A stretch of DNA of 64,000 nt, taken from NCBI GenBank assembly GCA_947168885.1, contig CAMVNQ010000002.1, positions 279,368-343,367 on the forward strand. The letters are read 5' to 3'. The notes under the pieces were generated by a model. The model was not told the origin of the DNA and did no database searches. It saw nothing but the letters and a program-made list of their open reading frames with translations. Positions within the stretch are counted from its first letter, which is position 1. Every line of letters starts with the position of its first letter. The translations under genes and the position numbers were made by a program. Shown here piece by piece: positions 62,621 through 64,000 of this stretch. Origin of the DNA: an uncultured Clostridia bacterium (lineage in GTDB: Bacteria; Bacillota; Clostridia; Oscillospirales; Ruminococcaceae).

Positions 62621-62649
62621 ATCATACCATAATTGAACAAAAAAGTCAA
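62621..62649 (-). promoter_or_regulatory. Promoter of the S41-type peptidase gene
   Basis: On the minus strand, TTGACT (62649-62644), a 17-base spacer, and TATGAT (62626-62621). Confidence 0.65.
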
Positions 62650-62797
62650 GCATTCTGCACATTTTTTAGTTGTTCGAAGTCGATATATGTATATTTTCAA
62701 TAAATTGATTAATACAATGAACTATTCATCACCGTGGTATTACTTTTTACACGGATAAATATCAGTAAGCTAAAAGCTTCTTTATTTAATACTGTGA

Positions 62798-62849
62798 GGC
62801 AGAAAAATATCCCGTCTCAGATAAATCCGAGATGGGATTCGCAGCCGCG
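62798..62849 (-). repeat. Second copy of the tRNA-Lys terminator module
   Basis: This 52-base stretch repeats, with few changes, the DNA at 62993-63043 downstream of tRNA-Lys. Both have GGCAGAAAAATATCCCG, a hairpin (here 62811-62836), and a CGC-GCCGCG tail. Between the copies (62850-62992) I see no gene. The rest of 62565-62797 also shows no gene beyond the peptidase promoter. Confidence 0.75.
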
Positions 62850-62996
62850 ATGTCTCCGACAAGCGCTTTATATTTTTGAAATCTCCGGACAGAGAGAAAG
62901 AAAAAAACGTCTGTCACTAAAGTAACATACGGCGAAACGGCGAATGCCGTGGGATTGCGTTACAGAAAGTATATCTGCACTCCGGACAGCGTGGCA

Positions 62997-63031
62997 GAAA
63001 AATATCCCGCCTCAGGTAAACCCGAGACGGG
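62997..63031 (-). terminator. tRNA-Lys terminator
   Basis: On the minus strand CCCGTCTCGGG pairs with CCTGAGGCGGG (63031-63006, two mismatches), followed by ATATTTTT (63005-62998). Confidence 0.8.
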
Positions 63032-63053
63032 ATCGCCGCCGCGCGTCCGCGGC

Positions 63054-63129
63054 TGGTGTGCCACCCGGGAATCGAACCCGGGACACCCTGCTTAAAAGGC
63101 AGGTGCTCTGCCGCCTGAGCTAGTGGCAC
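63054..63129 (-). tRNA. tRNA-Lys (UUU)
   Basis: The minus strand folds as a tRNA of 76 nt: acceptor GTGCCAC/GTGGCAC, D arm GCTC/GAGC, anticodon arm CCTGC/GCAGG with loop CTTTTAA (anticodon TTT), T arm CCGGG/CCCGG with TTCGATT. Discriminator A and CCA are encoded. A perfect promoter and a terminator flank it, so it is monocistronic. Confidence 0.98.
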
Positions 63130-63147
63130 ATTCAAAACAACAATAAT

Positions 63148-63176
63148 ATTATACCAAAATTAATGCGTTTTGTCAA
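63148..63176 (-). promoter_or_regulatory. Perfect promoter of tRNA-Lys
   Basis: On the minus strand, TTGACA (63176-63171), a 17-base spacer, and TATAAT (63153-63148). Confidence 0.85.
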
Positions 63177-63269
63177 TAGAAAATCCAAAAATATTCTTAT
63201 AAATCACATTTTTCATTCTTGCTCCCCTTCCCTGCGCCCACCAACACCGTATAAATCTGCATATAAAAC

Positions 63270-63301
63270 AAAGTCACTGCCCATATCTGAGCAGTGACTT
63301 T
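63270..63301 (-). terminator. Terminator of the sortase-anchored protein gene
   Basis: AAAGTCACTGC (63270-63280) pairs perfectly with GCAGTGACTTT (63291-63301). The minus strand continues GTTTTAT. Confidence 0.85.
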
Positions 63302-63313
63302 TGTAATTAAGCA

Positions 63314-64000
63314 TTACTTTTTCTTTTTGCGAGCTACTGCAGCAAGTGCAAGAGAAGCTATTGCAGCCGCTCCCATAGCTGCGGGAGATGCAACACCTGT
63401 ATCGGGATTCTTACTCTGCGAATCAGTAAGAGAGAAATCGCCGAGCGGTATATCATTCTCGCTGAAATCGTAGAAGTCAGAAAGCGGGGTCTTATTCTCA
63501 TCAAAGGAATAAAGATCGTCGGGTGTTGTTGTATCATCGGAAGATGTGATCGTAATGATCGGAGCTGTCTCATCCGGAGTTACTATCGGAGATGATGTTT
63601 CCGTTACTTCTACCATAGGCGGTACGGGTTCAGTCGTCACGATAAAGTCGACAGTTGTATCAGCTGTTGTGATAACAGGCGTATATGTTAAAACTATCGG
63701 ATCTGTAACTATCGGAGTTGTGTCTGCGGGAGCCGGTGTCGTATCAGACGGAAGCGAAGTAGTTTCCTCTGGTGTTGTTGTCGTTTCAGCCGGAGTTGTT
63801 GTATCCGCAGGTGTTGTGGTTACTTCGGGCTGCGCACTTGTTGTATCAACAGGCTCGGGATCAGCATCAACCGGAGCTGTAGTCGTAGCAGATGACGTCG
63901 GAATACCATCACCTACAATAGGCGCAAGCGGCTCTGTTGTCGTAACTTCCGGCTCTGTTGCGGGAGCTGTGGGCTCGGTTGCGGGAGCTGTGGGCTCTGT
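63314..64000 (-). CDS. Thr/Pro-rich sortase-anchored surface protein, C-terminal part (partial)
   Basis: The frame is open from the window end (64000) to the stop at 63314, so at least 228 residues are visible and the N-terminus is outside. The visible part is low-complexity Thr/Pro/Glu/Val (TTTPAETTTTPE-like), with TEPTAPA repeated at the edge. It ends in a sortase-type signal: NPDTG, a hydrophobic stretch (AAMGAAAIASLALAA) and RKKKK. A GTG at 63640 could look like a start, but coding composition continues upstream of it. Probably a wall-linked stalk or spacer domain. Confidence 0.88.
   Translation of the reverse strand, partial: TEPTAPATEPTAPATEPEVTTTEPLAPIVGDGIPTSSATTTAPVDADPEPVDTTSAQPEVTTTPADTTTPAETTTTPEETTSLPSDTTPAPADTTPIVTDPIVLTYTPVITTADTTVDFIVTTEPVPPMVEVTETSSPIVTPDETAPIITITSSDDTTTPDDLYSFDENKTPLSDFYDFSENDIPLGDFSLTDSQSKNPDTGVASPAAMGAAAIASLALAAVARKKKK

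Noticed and set aside
62917..63135. ORF of 72 aa on the minus strand
   Set aside because: It reads through tRNA-Lys and contains the peptide PFKQGVPGSIPGWHTS-type artefact produced by translating a tRNA.

Overview
The window looks like the chromosome of a spore-forming, strictly anaerobic Firmicute of the Ruminococcaceae/Oscillospiraceae type. It has a SigG sporulation sigma factor, a SAM-I riboswitch on metK, CIRCE control of hsp20, clostridial-style Fe-S and hydrogenase-like proteins, InlB-like and sortase-type surface proteins, and SD-led genes. Very uniform TTGACA-17-TATAAT promoters recur throughout. There is no rRNA, CRISPR array, insertion sequence or phage. The only tRNA is tRNA-Lys(UUU) near the right end. 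Species is not assigned.

Layout. 0-11.6 kb is mostly housekeeping: a dipeptidase tail, a YczE-like membrane protein, ychF-NERD, an aminotransferase-trpS-phosphoesterase operon, metK, a membrane-protein/HD operon, and cysK. A candidate 115-nt small RNA lies at 3272-3386. 11.8-16.7 kb holds a carboxylesterase, a 59-aa ORF behind a structured leader, a Cache-GGDEF protein and a YfcE-type phosphodiesterase.

16.9-25.4 kb is a co-directional signalling locus: a DivIVA-like coiled-coil protein, a sensory [FeFe]-hydrogenase-like Fe-S protein, a zinc-ribbon/LRR protein, a Ser/Thr kinase, a VWA protein, a PP2C phosphatase and two unknown proteins. The kinase-VWA-PP2C trio matches the TerY-P architecture. 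Joined to a hydrogenase-like sensor, it is one of the two best candidates for a poorly described system.

25.4-28.4 kb has sigG and a chemoreceptor. 28.5-35.6 kb is an NHLM-type peptide export operon (two ABC proteins, one with a C39 peptidase, plus a short HlyD-like protein), led by a STAS protein, a HATPase-like protein and a BMP-family lipoprotein. 36-47 kb has large surface proteins, PrsW, NhaC, a Lys/Ala-rich protein and a lipase-like protein. 47.0-49.8 kb is a second peptide locus. It holds a STAS protein, a methyltransferase-STAS fusion, a double-glycine peptide with a C2H2 zinc-finger-like core, a paralogue of the HATPase-like protein, and a second double-glycine peptide. The two loci share regulators and probably form one split secretion system, the second best candidate.

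50-64 kb returns to metabolism: an AraD-like protein with a long low-complexity tail, an MGMT-like protein with NAD synthetase, hsp20 with a structured leader, a fumarate reductase/succinate dehydrogenase operon, rfbB, a SulP transporter, an S41-type peptidase, tRNA-Lys, and the C-terminal part of a Thr/Pro-rich sortase-anchored protein cut by the window end.
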